A DNA stretch of 64,000 nucleotides from Planotetraspora sp. A-T 1434 (GCF_025420585.1 NZ_JAOEGB010000004.1:248001-312000); one strand, 5' to 3'; positions 8,397 through 17,790 are shown, counted from the stretch's first letter. Translations and numbers: made by a program. Notes: generated from the sequence alone by a model not told the origin.

Positions 8397-9233
8397 ATGG
8401 GCGATGACACGGGCGATGACATGACGGCGCGCGAGGACCTACTGGCGGGCATCGATCCGTCCATCCCGAGCGTGGCGCGGATGTACGACTACTACCTGCG
8501 CGGCAAGGACAACTTCGAGTCCGACCGCCGGGCCGCCGAGAAGATGATCTCCCTGGTGCCGAACATCCGCGAGGTCGCCCGCGCCAACCGCGATTTCCTC
8601 GGCCGTGCCGTACGGCTGGTGGCCGAGTCCGGGATCAGGCAGTTCATCGACATCGGCGCCGGCCTGCCGACCCAGCAGAACGTGCATCAGGTCGCCCGGT
8701 CCGTGGCTCCCGGCAGCCGGGTCGTCTATGTCGACAACGACCCGATCGTGCTGGTCCACGCCCGCGCCCTGCTCGCCGACAACCGCGACACCATCGTCGT
8801 CCAGGGCGACGTCAACGAGCCGAAGGCGATCCTCGACGATCCCGCCGTCCGGGAGCACATCGACCTCTCCCAGCCTGTCGCCGTGCTGATGCTCGCCATC
8901 CTGCACTTCGTGCCCGACGACGAGAAGGCGGCGGCGATCGTGGCGCGACTCCGTGACGGCATGGTGCCGGGGAGCTACCTGATCATCTCCCACGGATACA
9001 CCGGCGAGATCGGGGGGCGGACCGACCAGCAGGTCCGCGCGCTCTACAACAAGACCGCGACGGGCTCGATCAAGCCCCGGGACCATGCCGAGATCGCGGG
9101 CTACTTCGACGGCTTGGACCTCCTGGAACCGGGCGTCGTGCCGGTCGACTCCTGGCGGCCCGAGCTGGACTGGCAGGCCGGGATCGACCTGACGAAGCCC
9201 ACCATCCTCGGGGGCGTCGCCCGCGTACCGTAG
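8397..9233 (+). CDS. SAM-dependent methyltransferase (DUF574 family)
   Basis: A 278-residue member of the actinobacterial S-adenosyl methyltransferase family. It starts with the family hallmark SIPSVARMYDYYLRGKDNF, which precedes the Rossmann SAM site FIDIGAGLPTQ (about residues 82-92). VVYVDNDPIVLVHA and VLMLAILHFVPD follow as the other conserved blocks. The substrate is not known for most of this family. It stands alone between a rightward regulator and a leftward ABC operon. A GGGGAGG ribosome site precedes the ATG. Members are usually numerous in Streptosporangiales and Streptomyces genomes. Confidence 0.88.
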   Translation: MGDDTGDDMTAREDLLAGIDPSIPSVARMYDYYLRGKDNFESDRRAAEKMISLVPNIREVARANRDFLGRAVRLVAESGIRQFIDIGAGLPTQQNVHQVARSVAPGSRVVYVDNDPIVLVHARALLADNRDTIVVQGDVNEPKAILDDPAVREHIDLSQPVAVLMLAILHFVPDDEKAAAIVARLRDGMVPGSYLIISHGYTGEIGGRTDQQVRALYNKTATGSIKPRDHAEIAGYFDGLDLLEPGVVPVDSWRPELDWQAGIDLTKPTILGGVARVP

Positions 9234-9295
9234 CCGGACCAGCCGGCCACGGCACGCGGATCTCCGAGGCGACCGCCGGGTGCAGGTCACCCCTG

Positions 9296-10126
9296 TCACC
9301 CCTTGGTCGCTCCGCCGGTGAGGCCCTTGACGAAGTGCTTCTGCAGGAACAGGTAGAAGGCCAGCACGGGGATCGTGCCCATGAACATGAGCGAGAAGAT
9401 CGTGCCGTAGTCGGTGCGCCAGACTCCCACCGACCGGAAGATGCCCGTCGTGATCGTGGTGCCCTGGCTCGGCCCGAGGATGATCAGCGGGTCGATGAAG
9501 TCGTTCCAGATCCACACGCCGAGGAAGATGAGCACGCTCGCCGTGGCGGGGCGGAGCAGCGGGAAGACGATCCTCCAGAAGATCTGCCCGCGGGTCGCGC
9601 CGTCGATCGCGGCGGCCTCCTCCAGGTCCACGGGCACCGACCGCATGAACCCCGTGAAGACGAAGACGCCGAACGGCACGTAGTAGCCGACGTTGAACAG
9701 CACCAGGCCGGGCAGCGTGCTCATCAGCCCGACGGCCCGCAGGACGTAGGTCACCGGCGCGAGGATCACCTGGGGAGGGATCATCAGGCCGCACAGCAGG
9801 AGCAGCATCAGCAGGCGGCCCCACAGGCTCGACGTCCTGGCGAGGTAGTGGCCCAGGGTCGCGGACAGGATCGTCAGAACGATGATCGACAGCCCGGTGA
9901 CCAGGATGCTGTTGGTCACGCTCGCCCAGTACAGGTTGTCCGGGCGCGACAGCAGCGTGGTGATGTTGCGCAGCGTGAACGGCTGGGGAAGCGCGAGGGG
10001 CCGCGTGCGGATCTGGTCCGGTTCCTTGAACGTGTTGATGATGCCCAGATAGAGCGGCACGAAGAAGAACGCCCCGACGGCCAGGCCGGCGAGGGGGCGC
10101 AGCCACGGGAGATTGCCGGTCCTCAC
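9296..10126 (-). CDS. Carbohydrate ABC permease, MalG type
   Basis: A 276-residue inner-membrane permease (BPD_transp_1) with six predicted helices and the EAA loop written as EEAAAIDGATRGQIFWRIVFPLL. It starts at GTG 10126, overlapping the stop of the MalF-type gene by GTGA. The C-terminus ends in KHFVKGLTGGATKG, which is the standard MalG-type ending. With the MalF-type partner it forms the channel for an oligosaccharide or glycoside. No ATPase is encoded in the operon, so it probably shares a housekeeping MsiK-type ATPase, as is usual in actinomycetes. Confidence 0.93.
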   Translation of the reverse strand: MRTGNLPWLRPLAGLAVGAFFFVPLYLGIINTFKEPDQIRTRPLALPQPFTLRNITTLLSRPDNLYWASVTNSILVTGLSIIVLTILSATLGHYLARTSSLWGRLLMLLLLCGLMIPPQVILAPVTYVLRAVGLMSTLPGLVLFNVGYYVPFGVFVFTGFMRSVPVDLEEAAAIDGATRGQIFWRIVFPLLRPATASVLIFLGVWIWNDFIDPLIILGPSQGTTITTGIFRSVGVWRTDYGTIFSLMFMGTIPVLAFYLFLQKHFVKGLTGGATKG

Positions 10127-11070
10127 AGGTTGACCTCCCTTCTGCGCAGCACGCCCAGCGAGATGGTCGTCAGCACCGCGATCACCACGAGCATCGCGAT
10201 CGCCTCGGCGGACGCGTATCCCTGGTGGTTGTCCACGAACGCGGTCTGGATCGCGAGGAACGCGATGGTGGCCGTCGAGCCGGTGCCCGGGCCGCCCTGG
10301 GTGATGACCTGGACATGGTCGAAGATCTTGAACGCGGAGATCAGCAGGACGACCGTGTTGACGGTCAGCGCGGGCGCCAGCATGGGCCACGTGACCTGCC
10401 AGAACCGCCGGATCGGTCCCGCCCCGTCGATGGAGGCCGCCTCCAGCAACTCCTTCGGCACGCCGGACAGGCCGGCCAGGTAGATGACCACGCAGAAGCC
10501 GAGCATCTGCCAGCACAGCACCGTGGCCAGCGAGTAGAGCGCGATGTCCGGGTCCGACAGCCAGCCGGGCGGATCCTGCACCCCGATCGCCCGCAGCACG
10601 TCGTTGATGGGGCCGTCGTCCTGCAGCATGCGGGTCCAGATCACGCTGATCACCACGGAGCTGAGCACCATGGGGGTGAAGAAGACGCTGCGCAGCGCGT
10701 TGTACAGCCAGCCGTTCCGGTCGAGCAGCACGGCGATTCCCAGGCCGACGACGTTGGGCACGATGACCACGATGGCGGTCAGAATCGTGGTGATCTTCAG
10801 TGACGTCAGGAACGTGTCGTCCTGGAGCATCAGCTGGTAGTTGCGCAGGCCGACGAACTTGGTCGGCGGGTTGAACGGGTTGTAGTTGGTCAGGCTGTAG
10901 CCGAAGCTCACCACGATGGGGACGAGCACGAAACAGACGTAGATGAGCACCCCGGGTGCGCCGAAGCTCAGGAAGTGCCAGACGCGAGGCCAGATTCGGC
11001 GCTTCGGCCGATGGCGCGTCCGGCTGCCGACCGGGGGCTTCCGAGGCCGTGCGGCGACGTCGGAGACCAT
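10123..11070 (-). CDS. Carbohydrate ABC permease, MalF type
   Basis: A 315-residue permease. A basic N-terminal tail of about 30 residues precedes the first helix (APGVLIYVCFVLVPIVVSFGYSL), the standard opening of actinobacterial sugar permeases. The EAA loop reads LLEAASIDGAGPIRRFWQVTWPML. It is the second gene of the operon, after the binding protein, with a hairpin in the 120-bp gap between them. The transported sugar cannot be told from the sequence. Confidence 0.92.
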   Translation of the reverse strand: MVSDVAARPRKPPVGSRTRHRPKRRIWPRVWHFLSFGAPGVLIYVCFVLVPIVVSFGYSLTNYNPFNPPTKFVGLRNYQLMLQDDTFLTSLKITTILTAIVVIVPNVVGLGIAVLLDRNGWLYNALRSVFFTPMVLSSVVISVIWTRMLQDDGPINDVLRAIGVQDPPGWLSDPDIALYSLATVLCWQMLGFCVVIYLAGLSGVPKELLEAASIDGAGPIRRFWQVTWPMLAPALTVNTVVLLISAFKIFDHVQVITQGGPGTGSTATIAFLAIQTAFVDNHQGYASAEAIAMLVVIAVLTTISLGVLRRREVNL

Positions 11071-11142
11071 TGAATTCAGTCCCTTGCGTTAGGAGCGGGA
11101 GGGCCGTCCTTGCCGGGGGGATCGCCCCCGGACCTGCCAAGG

Positions 11143-11180
11143 CCGCTGGCCGAGGCGGCATCGCGCGCCTCGGCCAGCGG
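11143..11180 (-). terminator. 13-bp perfect hairpin between binding-protein and permease genes
   Basis: Arms 11143-11155 and 11168-11180 (CCGCTGGCCGAGG and its complement) enclose a 12-nt loop, 10 nt after the binding-protein stop codon. A smaller GC hairpin lies at about 11113-11131. The position matches the intra-operon hairpin of the AraF-like operon and suggests stabilised or excess binding-protein mRNA. Confidence 0.78.
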
Positions 11181-11190
11181 ATCGGGGGGA

Positions 11191-12486
11191 TCAGGAGGAC
11201 TTGTCCCACTCGGTGTCGAGATACTTGAGGACCTCTTCGGGCGTCTTCTTCCCGGTGATGATGTCCTGGGCGGACAGGTTCCACTTGTCGGGCATACCGG
11301 CGATCATGCCGTCGTCGCCCTGCTCCCATCCGAAGGAGGGGACGGTCGCGTTCTGGTCGACGGCCTGGCGGTACAGGTCGTACACCGCCTTGAAGACGGT
11401 GCCGTCCTTGGCCGGGAGCGTGTAGCCCTTGATCGCGGGGAACAGGGCGTCGGCCACGGCCGAGGTGTCCAGGTAGTCCTTGTCCGTCTGCCAGGCCACG
11501 GCGAACTTCTTGGCGATGTCCACGTTCGGCGACTTGGCGTTGACCGTCAGCCCGCCGCCCGTGAACGAGGGCAGGTGGAAGGAGCCGTCGTCGGCCGGCC
11601 AGGCGAAGATGCCGATGTCGTCCTTCACCTTGGAGGCGTCGCTCGCGGCGGCGAACCAGCTTCCCATCGGGTACATCGCGCCCTTGCCGTCGAGGAAGGC
11701 GGCCTGTGACGCGTCGTAGCTCTGGCCGAGGTCCTTCTTGTTCAGATAGCCCTTGGCGGCGAGGTCGGCGAACTTCTTCGTCGCCTTCAGGAACTCGGGC
11801 GAGTCGAACTTGACCTTGCCGTCGCGGCGCTGGTGCATCCACTCGGGGTTGCCGGCGTAGAGGTCGGTGGTGAGCTCGCCGGTCCAGGGGAGCGAGGAGC
11901 CCCAGCTCGGGTTGCCGCCGATGACGAACGGCTGGACGCCCTTGCCCTTGAGCTTCTCGGCGTCGGCCAGCAGCTCGGCGTAGGTCTTCGGCGGGGCGCT
12001 GATGCCGGCCTTCTCGAACAGGCTCTTGCGGTAGAAGACCTGCCACGTCTGCGTGTTCGCCGGAAGCTGGACCGTCCTGCCCTTGATGGCGCTGCACTTG
12101 GGGCAGAGGAAGGGCTGAAGGTCCTCGTCGGAGAACTCGGCGAGGTTGCCGCTGCCGTCGAACGAGGGGAGGTCCTGCAGACCGATCTGCACATCGGGGA
12201 ACTGGCCGGAGGCGAGCAGCTGCTTCGCGTAGGCCGTACGGTCACCCGGGGCCACGATCTTCTTGACCGTCACCCCGACTTTCTCGCTCACCCTCTTGAT
12301 GTTGTCGTCCCAGAACTTGGGGGTGAGGTTATCGGTCTCGAAGACGAGGAAGGTGATCTCCTTCTTCGCCGCCGCTCCTGAGCCACTGGGCTGGGTGGTG
12401 CTTCCGCCGTTGTTATCCCCGACCGAGCAGGCGCTCAAGCCGGCGGCGAGCGTGAGGGCCGCACCTAAAGCAAGGATCTTCTTCAT
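11191..12486 (-). CDS. Extracellular sugar-binding lipoprotein (SBP family 1)
   Basis: A 431-residue lipoprotein. The signal peptide MKKILALGAALTLAAGLSAC has a lipobox LSAC with Cys20, and the Ser/Gly/Thr linker after it is typical for surface lipoproteins. The rest is an SBP_bac_1/8-type fold with KEITFLVFETDN at its start. The ATG at 12486 is preferred because it begins the signal peptide after a GAGGAAGGTGG ribosome site. A longer frame to 12615 would place 43 residues ahead of it. Together with the MalF/MalG-type permeases it forms an importer of unknown sugar. A LacI-type operator lies about 75 bp upstream. Confidence 0.9.
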   Translation of the reverse strand: MKKILALGAALTLAAGLSACSVGDNNGGSTTQPSGSGAAAKKEITFLVFETDNLTPKFWDDNIKRVSEKVGVTVKKIVAPGDRTAYAKQLLASGQFPDVQIGLQDLPSFDGSGNLAEFSDEDLQPFLCPKCSAIKGRTVQLPANTQTWQVFYRKSLFEKAGISAPPKTYAELLADAEKLKGKGVQPFVIGGNPSWGSSLPWTGELTTDLYAGNPEWMHQRRDGKVKFDSPEFLKATKKFADLAAKGYLNKKDLGQSYDASQAAFLDGKGAMYPMGSWFAAASDASKVKDDIGIFAWPADDGSFHLPSFTGGGLTVNAKSPNVDIAKKFAVAWQTDKDYLDTSAVADALFPAIKGYTLPAKDGTVFKAVYDLYRQAVDQNATVPSFGWEQGDDGMIAGMPDKWNLSAQDIITGKKTPEEVLKYLDTEWDKSS

Positions 12487-12560
12487 ACTGCCACCTTCCT
12501 CGCCGGTCCTGACCGTGCCGACGAGTTGACGACCCCTACTCATCAGACCACTTCGGGTGT

Positions 12561-12573
12561 TGTAACCGCTTAC
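12561..12573. promoter_or_regulatory. LacI-family operator-like site upstream of the SBP gene
   Basis: TGTAACCGCTTAC has the GTAA-N-CG-N-TTAC shape of LacI/GalR-family operators in actinomycete sugar operons, with one mismatch from symmetry. No LacI-type gene is in the window, so the cognate regulator would be elsewhere. Confidence 0.45.
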
Positions 12574-12845
12574 CCCCGGAGTGTGCTGCGTGTTGTAGCT
12601 AATTGGTTTGACCACTGCTTACCTATGACCTGCGTCACATGTCAAGATGGACAGCCGCTCTTCACGGCAGCCGATATCGAGGTGTGACTTAGCCTCCGAC
12701 CTCTCGACAGGTGTCTTCTCCCGTTGTACCTTCGGTCCGCAGTCCGGGACAACGTTCTGCTACATAGAACATGGCTGCACGGCCTGTCGAATCAGGGGCG
12801 CAGGCCGGGCGAGCCTTCCTATGCCGCTTTCGCGCTGGAGGCACG

Positions 12846-14489
12846 GTGTATCAACAGAACTTCAATCCGACGGGATCACTCCTCCTGTCCGCCCTGCTGG
12901 CCGCCCTGCCCCTGGCGACGGTGCTGGTGCTCCTCGGGGTCCTCAAGTGGAAGGCGCACTGGGCCGGCCTCGCCGCGCTCGCGGTGGGCCTGGTGGTCGC
13001 GGTGGCGGCCTACAAGATGCCGGTGGGGCAGGCCCTCGACGCGGGGCTGTTCGGCGCCGCCCGGTCGATCCTGCTGATCCTGTGGATCACCTTCAACGCG
13101 ATCTGGATCTACAACCTCACCGTCAAGAGCGGCCACTTCGCCGTCCTCCAACGGGCCTTTTCCGGGATCAGCGACGACCAGCGGATCCAGGCGATCGTCA
13201 TCGCCTTCTGCTTCGGCGCGCTGATCGAGGCCCTCGCCGGCGGTGGCTCGCCCATCGCGATCTGCGCGATCATGCTCATCGCGGTGGGCTTCGACCCACT
13301 CAAGGCGGCCGCCCTCGCGCTCGTCGCCAACACGGCCCCCGTGGCCTTCGGCGGCATGGGCAACCCGATTACGATTCTGGGTGGTGCGCCCATCAATCTG
13401 GACCCTGAGCAGGTAGGCGCCATGGCGGGCCGCCAGACCGCGTTCATCGCGATCTTCGTGCCGTTCATCCTGCTCTTCATCGCGGACGGCCGCCGCGGCC
13501 TGCGCCAGGCGTGGCCCGCCGCGCTCGTCGCCGGCCTGAGCTTCGGCGCCACCCAGATCTTCGTCTCCAGCGCCTTCGACTACCGCCTGACCGACATCGC
13601 CGCCTCGCTCGTGTCGGCCGTCGTGCTCATCGTCTTCGGCAAGTTGTGGCGGCCGAGCGAGCGGGTGCTGCCCGTCCCGACCATCGCCGGCGGCTCGGTC
13701 GACGACCCGGCCTTCGTGCGCAAGCACGGCAGCCCGGCCGGTGACACCAGAGCGGACCGGATCCTGGCCTTCGCGCCGTACGCCATCATCATCGTCCTGT
13801 TCTCCCTCTCGGTGATCGAGCCCATCAAGACGTGGCTGAGCAGCGGCTGGCGGACCTACAAGTTCCTGTGGCCGGGGGCCCACATCGCTAAGCCGAACGG
13901 CGATGGGCTCAAGGTCGAGTACGTCCTCAACTGGGCGTCCGCCCCCGGCACGCTGCTCTTCATCTCCGGCATCCTCACCTTCCTGGTCCTGCGGATCGGC
14001 GTCGGCACGGCCATCAAGACGTACGGTGAGACGCTGCGCCAGTTCGGCTGGGCCATCGTGACGATCCTGGCCGTGTTCGCCCTGGCCTTCGTGATGCAGT
14101 ACTCCGGCCAGATCCAGACACTGGGCCTGTTCCTCGCCGGGGCCGGCGCGTTCTTCGCCTTCCTGTCCCCGGTGGTGGGCTGGTTCGGCGTGGCGATCAC
14201 CGGTACGGACGCGGGATCGAACGCGCTGTTCGGCGTGCTGCAGACCACGGCGGCGGGCAAGCTGGGCGAGTCGCCCATCCTGTTCGGCGCGGCCAACAGC
14301 TCCGGCGGCGTCATGGCCAAGATGATCTCTCCGCAGAGCCTGGCCATCGGCGCGGCCGCCGTGGGCATCGTCGGCAAGGAAGGGGAGATGTTCCGCCGGG
14401 TGGTCGGCTGGAGCGCGCTGCTCCTTCTCGGGCTGTGCGTCATCGTCTACCTGGAGTCGACGCCTGTCCTCGGCTGGCTCGTCCCCTAG
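12846..14489 (+). CDS. lctP: L-lactate permease (LctP/LldP family)
   Basis: A 547-residue membrane protein of the lactate permease family with about 12-14 helices. The family start YQQNFNPTGSLLLSALLAALP is present, as are ALIEALAGGGSPIAI, the TAPVAFGGMGNP block and the late ITGTDAGSNALFG and NSSGGVMAKMISPQS motifs. GTG 12846 is chosen because GGAGG sits 4 nt before it and the family start follows directly. The extra 25 residues back to 12771 look unlike the family. It imports lactate and possibly glycolate. The GntR regulator 115 bp downstream is of the LldR/FadR type and probably controls it. Confidence 0.92.
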   Translation: MYQQNFNPTGSLLLSALLAALPLATVLVLLGVLKWKAHWAGLAALAVGLVVAVAAYKMPVGQALDAGLFGAARSILLILWITFNAIWIYNLTVKSGHFAVLQRAFSGISDDQRIQAIVIAFCFGALIEALAGGGSPIAICAIMLIAVGFDPLKAAALALVANTAPVAFGGMGNPITILGGAPINLDPEQVGAMAGRQTAFIAIFVPFILLFIADGRRGLRQAWPAALVAGLSFGATQIFVSSAFDYRLTDIAASLVSAVVLIVFGKLWRPSERVLPVPTIAGGSVDDPAFVRKHGSPAGDTRADRILAFAPYAIIIVLFSLSVIEPIKTWLSSGWRTYKFLWPGAHIAKPNGDGLKVEYVLNWASAPGTLLFISGILTFLVLRIGVGTAIKTYGETLRQFGWAIVTILAVFALAFVMQYSGQIQTLGLFLAGAGAFFAFLSPVVGWFGVAITGTDAGSNALFGVLQTTAAGKLGESPILFGAANSSGGVMAKMISPQSLAIGAAAVGIVGKEGEMFRRVVGWSALLLLGLCVIVYLESTPVLGWLVP

Positions 14490-14568
14490 GGACCGGATGC
14501 AAAGCTCCTCCGACCAATTCTCGATAGGATCCAGCAGTGGGGTCCGCCTTCTCCAAGACTGGCAGAAT

Positions 14569-14579
14569 TGGTAGGACCA
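14569..14579. promoter_or_regulatory. FadR/LldR-type operator ahead of the GntR gene
   Basis: TGGTAGGACCA is a perfect inverted repeat (TGGT-N3-ACCA), the usual operator form for FadR-subfamily regulators. It lies 25 bp before the regulator's GTG start, so autoregulation is likely. I did not find an equally good site upstream of lctP. Confidence 0.55.
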
Positions 14580-14604
14580 CCGGCGAACCAAGGGAAGACG
14601 CGGC

Positions 14605-15336
14605 GTGAAGCGGCCACTCAGGGAGGAGCCCGAGTCCTCGGGCGCGCGGACCACGGTCACCGAGCGGGCGATGCAGCGCATCAAGGACATGATCTCCGAC
14701 GGCCTGCTGGTCCCCGGCCAGCGTCTGCCGACGGAACGGGAGTTCGCGGCAGACCTCGGTCTGTCGCGGAGCTCCATGCGAGAGGCCATCAGGGCGCTGA
14801 CCGTGCTCGGCGTCCTGGAGGCCAGGCACGGCGCGGGGGTCTACGTGACCTCACTGGAGCCCCGCGACCTGCTGGACACGTTCGGGGTCGTCGCGGAGAT
14901 CTCCCGCGGCGACACCCTGCTCCACCTGGTGCAGGTCCGCAAGATCCTGGAGCCCGCCGCGACGGCCACCGCCGCGGCGCGGATCGACGACGAGATCCTG
15001 ACCCTGCTCCGCGCCGAGATGACGGCGATGGAGCAGGGCGGCTCGGCGGAGGAGATCGTCGGCCACGACCTGGAGTTCCACCGGCTCATCGTCGAGGCCG
15101 CGGGCAACCCGGTGCTGTCCGCGATCCTCGATGGCCTGTCCAGCCGCACCTTCCGGGCGAGGGTGTGGCGCGGCTATCGGGTGGAGGGCGTCTTCGAGCG
15201 CACCTTCCAGGAGCACGACCGCATCTACCGGGCGCTGGCCGAGCGCGACCCGGAGAGCGCCAGGACCGCCGCTGCCATCCACGTCACGGCGGTCGAGGAC
15301 TGGCTCCGCACCCAGGCGGAGATAGACGAGGTCTAG
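14605..15336 (+). CDS. GntR-family regulator, FadR/LldR subfamily
   Basis: A 243-residue regulator. The winged HTH occupies about residues 18-80 (LPTEREFAADLGLSRSSMREAIRALTVLGVLEARHGAGVYV), and the rest is an FCD effector domain with the metal-site residues spread over HDLEFHRLIVEAAGN and the late TAAAIHVTAVEDWL. FCD regulators sense small carboxylates such as lactate. Placement directly after a lactate permease supports an LldR-like role. GTG 14605 is the chosen start. Its TAG stop is followed after 26 bp by repeat array B. Confidence 0.88.
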   Translation: MKRPLREEPESSGARTTVTERAMQRIKDMISDGLLVPGQRLPTEREFAADLGLSRSSMREAIRALTVLGVLEARHGAGVYVTSLEPRDLLDTFGVVAEISRGDTLLHLVQVRKILEPAATATAAARIDDEILTLLRAEMTAMEQGGSAEEIVGHDLEFHRLIVEAAGNPVLSAILDGLSSRTFRARVWRGYRVEGVFERTFQEHDRIYRALAERDPESARTAAAIHVTAVEDWLRTQAEIDEV

Positions 15337-15362
15337 CCCCCCCGGGGCCCCCGCCCCCGCCG

Positions 15363-15727
15363 TGATCATGCAGGGTTTCCCGGGAAGCTCCAGGACGTCC
15401 CCCTTCCCGAGTCGTGATCATGCAGGGTTTCCCGGGACGCTCGTAGGCGTCCCGTTCTCCGAAGTGCGATCATGCACGGATTCCGCCGCGCCCTATCTGA
15501 TCAGCGTCGCTACAGTGCGTGATCATGCAGGTGTCCGTCCGGCGGGGCCCCCTTACAGTGCATGATCACGTCACGCATAGCGCCCGGTAGGAGGGGTTAT
15601 GCGGGAAAGCACGCATGATCAGGCCGCGTATAGCGCCTGGTAGCAGGGGTTATGCGGGAAAGTATGCATGATCACGGCGGGTGAGGCGCCAGGTGGGACG
15701 GGTTACGCGGGAACATGTGCATGATCA
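15363..15727. repeat. Array B of the TGATCATGC family: four forward then four reverse copies
   Basis: Forward cores start at 15363, 15415, 15467 (CGATCATGC variant) and 15520. Reverse cores end at 15568, 15621, 15674 and 15727. Spacing is 52, 52, 53, then 53, 53, 53. The reverse half keeps similarity across the full 53-bp unit (GGTAG, GGGGTTATGCGGGAA and core). The array fills the convergent gap between the GntR and acyl-CoA ligase genes and holds no gene. The last reverse copy supplies the ligase stop codon. Confidence 0.93.
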
Positions 15728-17521
15728 CGCGGGGCGGGGGGTGTACAGCTCGTCGATCTGCTTGGCGAAGTCGCGCATCACGAGGTTGCGCTTGACCTTG
15801 AGCGACGGCGTGAGATGGCCGGTCTCTTCGGTCAGGTCGGTCTCCAGGATCACGAACTTCTTGATCTGCTCGGCGTGGGAGACCATCCGGTTGGCGACGT
15901 CGACGGCGCTCTGCACCTCGGCGACGATCGCCGGGTCGGTCGTGGAGACCTCCGGCCTGCCGTTGGCCTCCTTCCACTGCTCCAGCGCCTCGGGGTCGAG
16001 CGTGATGAGCGCCCCGATGAACGGCCGGTCGTCGCCGACCACCATGACCTGGCTGATCAGGCGGTGCGCGCGGATGGCGTCCTCCAGCGGCGCCGGCGCG
16101 ACGTTCTTGCCGCCCGCCGTGACGAGGATCTCCTTCTTGCGGCCGGTGATGCGGAGGTAGCCGTCGTCGTCGAGCGTGCCGACGTCGCCCGTGTGGAACC
16201 AGCCCTCGGGGTCGATGGTCTCCTTGGTGGCGCGCTCGTTGTTCCAGTAGCCGTCGAAGATGTGACGGCCCCTGACGAGGATCTCGCCGTCCTCGGCGAT
16301 CCGGATGCCGACCCCGGGGAACGGCTTGCCGACCGTGCCGATCTTGTTGGCTCCCGGGATGTTGACCGTCGAGGGCGCGCTCGTCTCGGTGAGCCCCCAG
16401 CCCTCGAAGACCTCGATGCCGACGCCGCGGAAGAAGTGGCCGAGCCGCTCGCCCAGGGCCGAGCCTCCCGACACGGCCGCGCTCAGCGCGCCGCCCGTCG
16501 CCGCGCGCAGCTTGCCGTACACGAGCTTGTCGAACAGCGCGTGCTTGAGCCGGACCTTGAGCCCCGCGCCGCCGTCGCTCTCGGCCTTGCTCCACTCGAT
16601 GGCCGCGTCGGCGGCGGCGTGGAAGATCTTGCCCTTGCCGTCGGCGGTCGCCTTCTGCTCGGCGGCGTTGTAGACCTTCTCGAACACGCGCGGCACACCG
16701 AGCAGGAACGTCGGCTTGAACGCCTGCAAATCGGGGGCGACGTTCTTCATGTTCGGGGTGTGCGCCAGGACCGTGCCCGTCTCGATGAGGACGATCTCGA
16801 TGAGCCTGGCGAAACTGTGCGCGAGCGGCAGGAACAGCAGCGCCGCCCGGCCGTCCACGTCGAAGAGCAGTTCGAGCGGGCCGTGGGCGACGTTGCGGGC
16901 GGTGAAGAGCAGGTTGTCGTGCGTGAGCCGGCAGCCCTTGGGCATGCCCGTGGTGCCGGACGTGTAGATGATGGTCGCGAGGTCGCGGCCGCCCCTGGCC
17001 GACCTGCGCTCGGCCAGCGTCTCGTTGCTCACGTCGGCCCCGAGCGCGGCCAGCTCGTCGAGGCCGCCGTCCTCGATGCGCCACACGAGCGAGAGGTCCG
17101 GCATGGCCTCGCGGACCGTCTTCTCGTGCGACTCCAGCTCGGCGAACGCGCCCTTGGCGCCGCTGTCGGACAGGATCCACTTGACCTGGTCGGCGGAGGA
17201 GGTCTCGTAGATCGGCACGCCGACGCCGCCCGCCGCCCAGATCGCGTAGTCGATGACGGTCCACTCGTACCGCGTGCGTGACATCAGCGCCACCCGGTCG
17301 CCGGGCTCGACTCCGGCCGCGATCAGCCCCTTCGCCACGGCCGCGACCTGATCGCGGAACTGGGCGGCGGTGATCGGCTCCCAGGGGGCACCGGGCGCAT
17401 CGCCGCTCTTGCGACGGATCACCACGGCGGCCGGCTCGTCCACACCGCGCTGGAACACCACGTCGGTGCAGTTGGCGGACGGCGGAACGTCCACCAGCAC
17501 GGGAACGCTGAACTCGCGCAC
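15725..17521 (-). CDS. Long-chain fatty-acid-CoA ligase (FadD15-like AMP-binding enzyme)
   Basis: A 598-residue ANL-superfamily ligase that should activate fatty acids to acyl-CoA through an acyl-adenylate. The P-loop motif YTSGTTGMPKG is near residue 190, followed by the GWGLTE block, then WFHTGDVGTLD and the hinge ITGRKKE(I/L). A C-terminal segment LTPSLKVKRN holds the catalytic lysine. GTG 17521 is chosen because AAAGGAG precedes it by 5 nt. A 27-residue basic extension upstream looks non-coding. The length matches mycobacterial FadD15 (about 600). The TGA stop lies inside the last element of array B. Confidence 0.88.
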   Translation of the reverse strand: MREFSVPVLVDVPPSANCTDVVFQRGVDEPAAVVIRRKSGDAPGAPWEPITAAQFRDQVAAVAKGLIAAGVEPGDRVALMSRTRYEWTVIDYAIWAAGGVGVPIYETSSADQVKWILSDSGAKGAFAELESHEKTVREAMPDLSLVWRIEDGGLDELAALGADVSNETLAERRSARGGRDLATIIYTSGTTGMPKGCRLTHDNLLFTARNVAHGPLELLFDVDGRAALLFLPLAHSFARLIEIVLIETGTVLAHTPNMKNVAPDLQAFKPTFLLGVPRVFEKVYNAAEQKATADGKGKIFHAAADAAIEWSKAESDGGAGLKVRLKHALFDKLVYGKLRAATGGALSAAVSGGSALGERLGHFFRGVGIEVFEGWGLTETSAPSTVNIPGANKIGTVGKPFPGVGIRIAEDGEILVRGRHIFDGYWNNERATKETIDPEGWFHTGDVGTLDDDGYLRITGRKKEILVTAGGKNVAPAPLEDAIRAHRLISQVMVVGDDRPFIGALITLDPEALEQWKEANGRPEVSTTDPAIVAEVQSAVDVANRMVSHAEQIKKFVILETDLTEETGHLTPSLKVKRNLVMRDFAKQIDELYTPRPA

Positions 17522-17790
17522 GGTCACTCCTTTGTGCACGCTTCTACGGTCTCCACGAGCAGGGGCGAGCCTTCGACTGGCCCGCGTGACTCGGAGCCGC
17601 ATTGGCGAACGTCACTCTGCAGGTCTCACAGGACGCTACCGCGCGAAGTTACGCGTGGGTAGGGTCCGTCACCCAGGCGTTATCCGGGCTCTTCGCACGC
17701 TATCAGTCTCCCCGCCCGGTCCCGGTCCGAACCGCTTTGTCACGCAAGCGCTTGGTTGGTATCCGGCCAGCCGGCATTACGATGTCCGCC

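Noticed and set aside
9296-12097. Single 933-residue protein covering the ABC operon
   Set aside because: The upstream two thirds is a shadow of the binding-protein and MalF-type genes. The real MalG-type gene starts at 10126.
15363-15727. CRISPR array
   Set aside because: The core is short, copies switch strand in mid-array, the sequence between cores is itself similar from unit to unit, and no cas gene is present.
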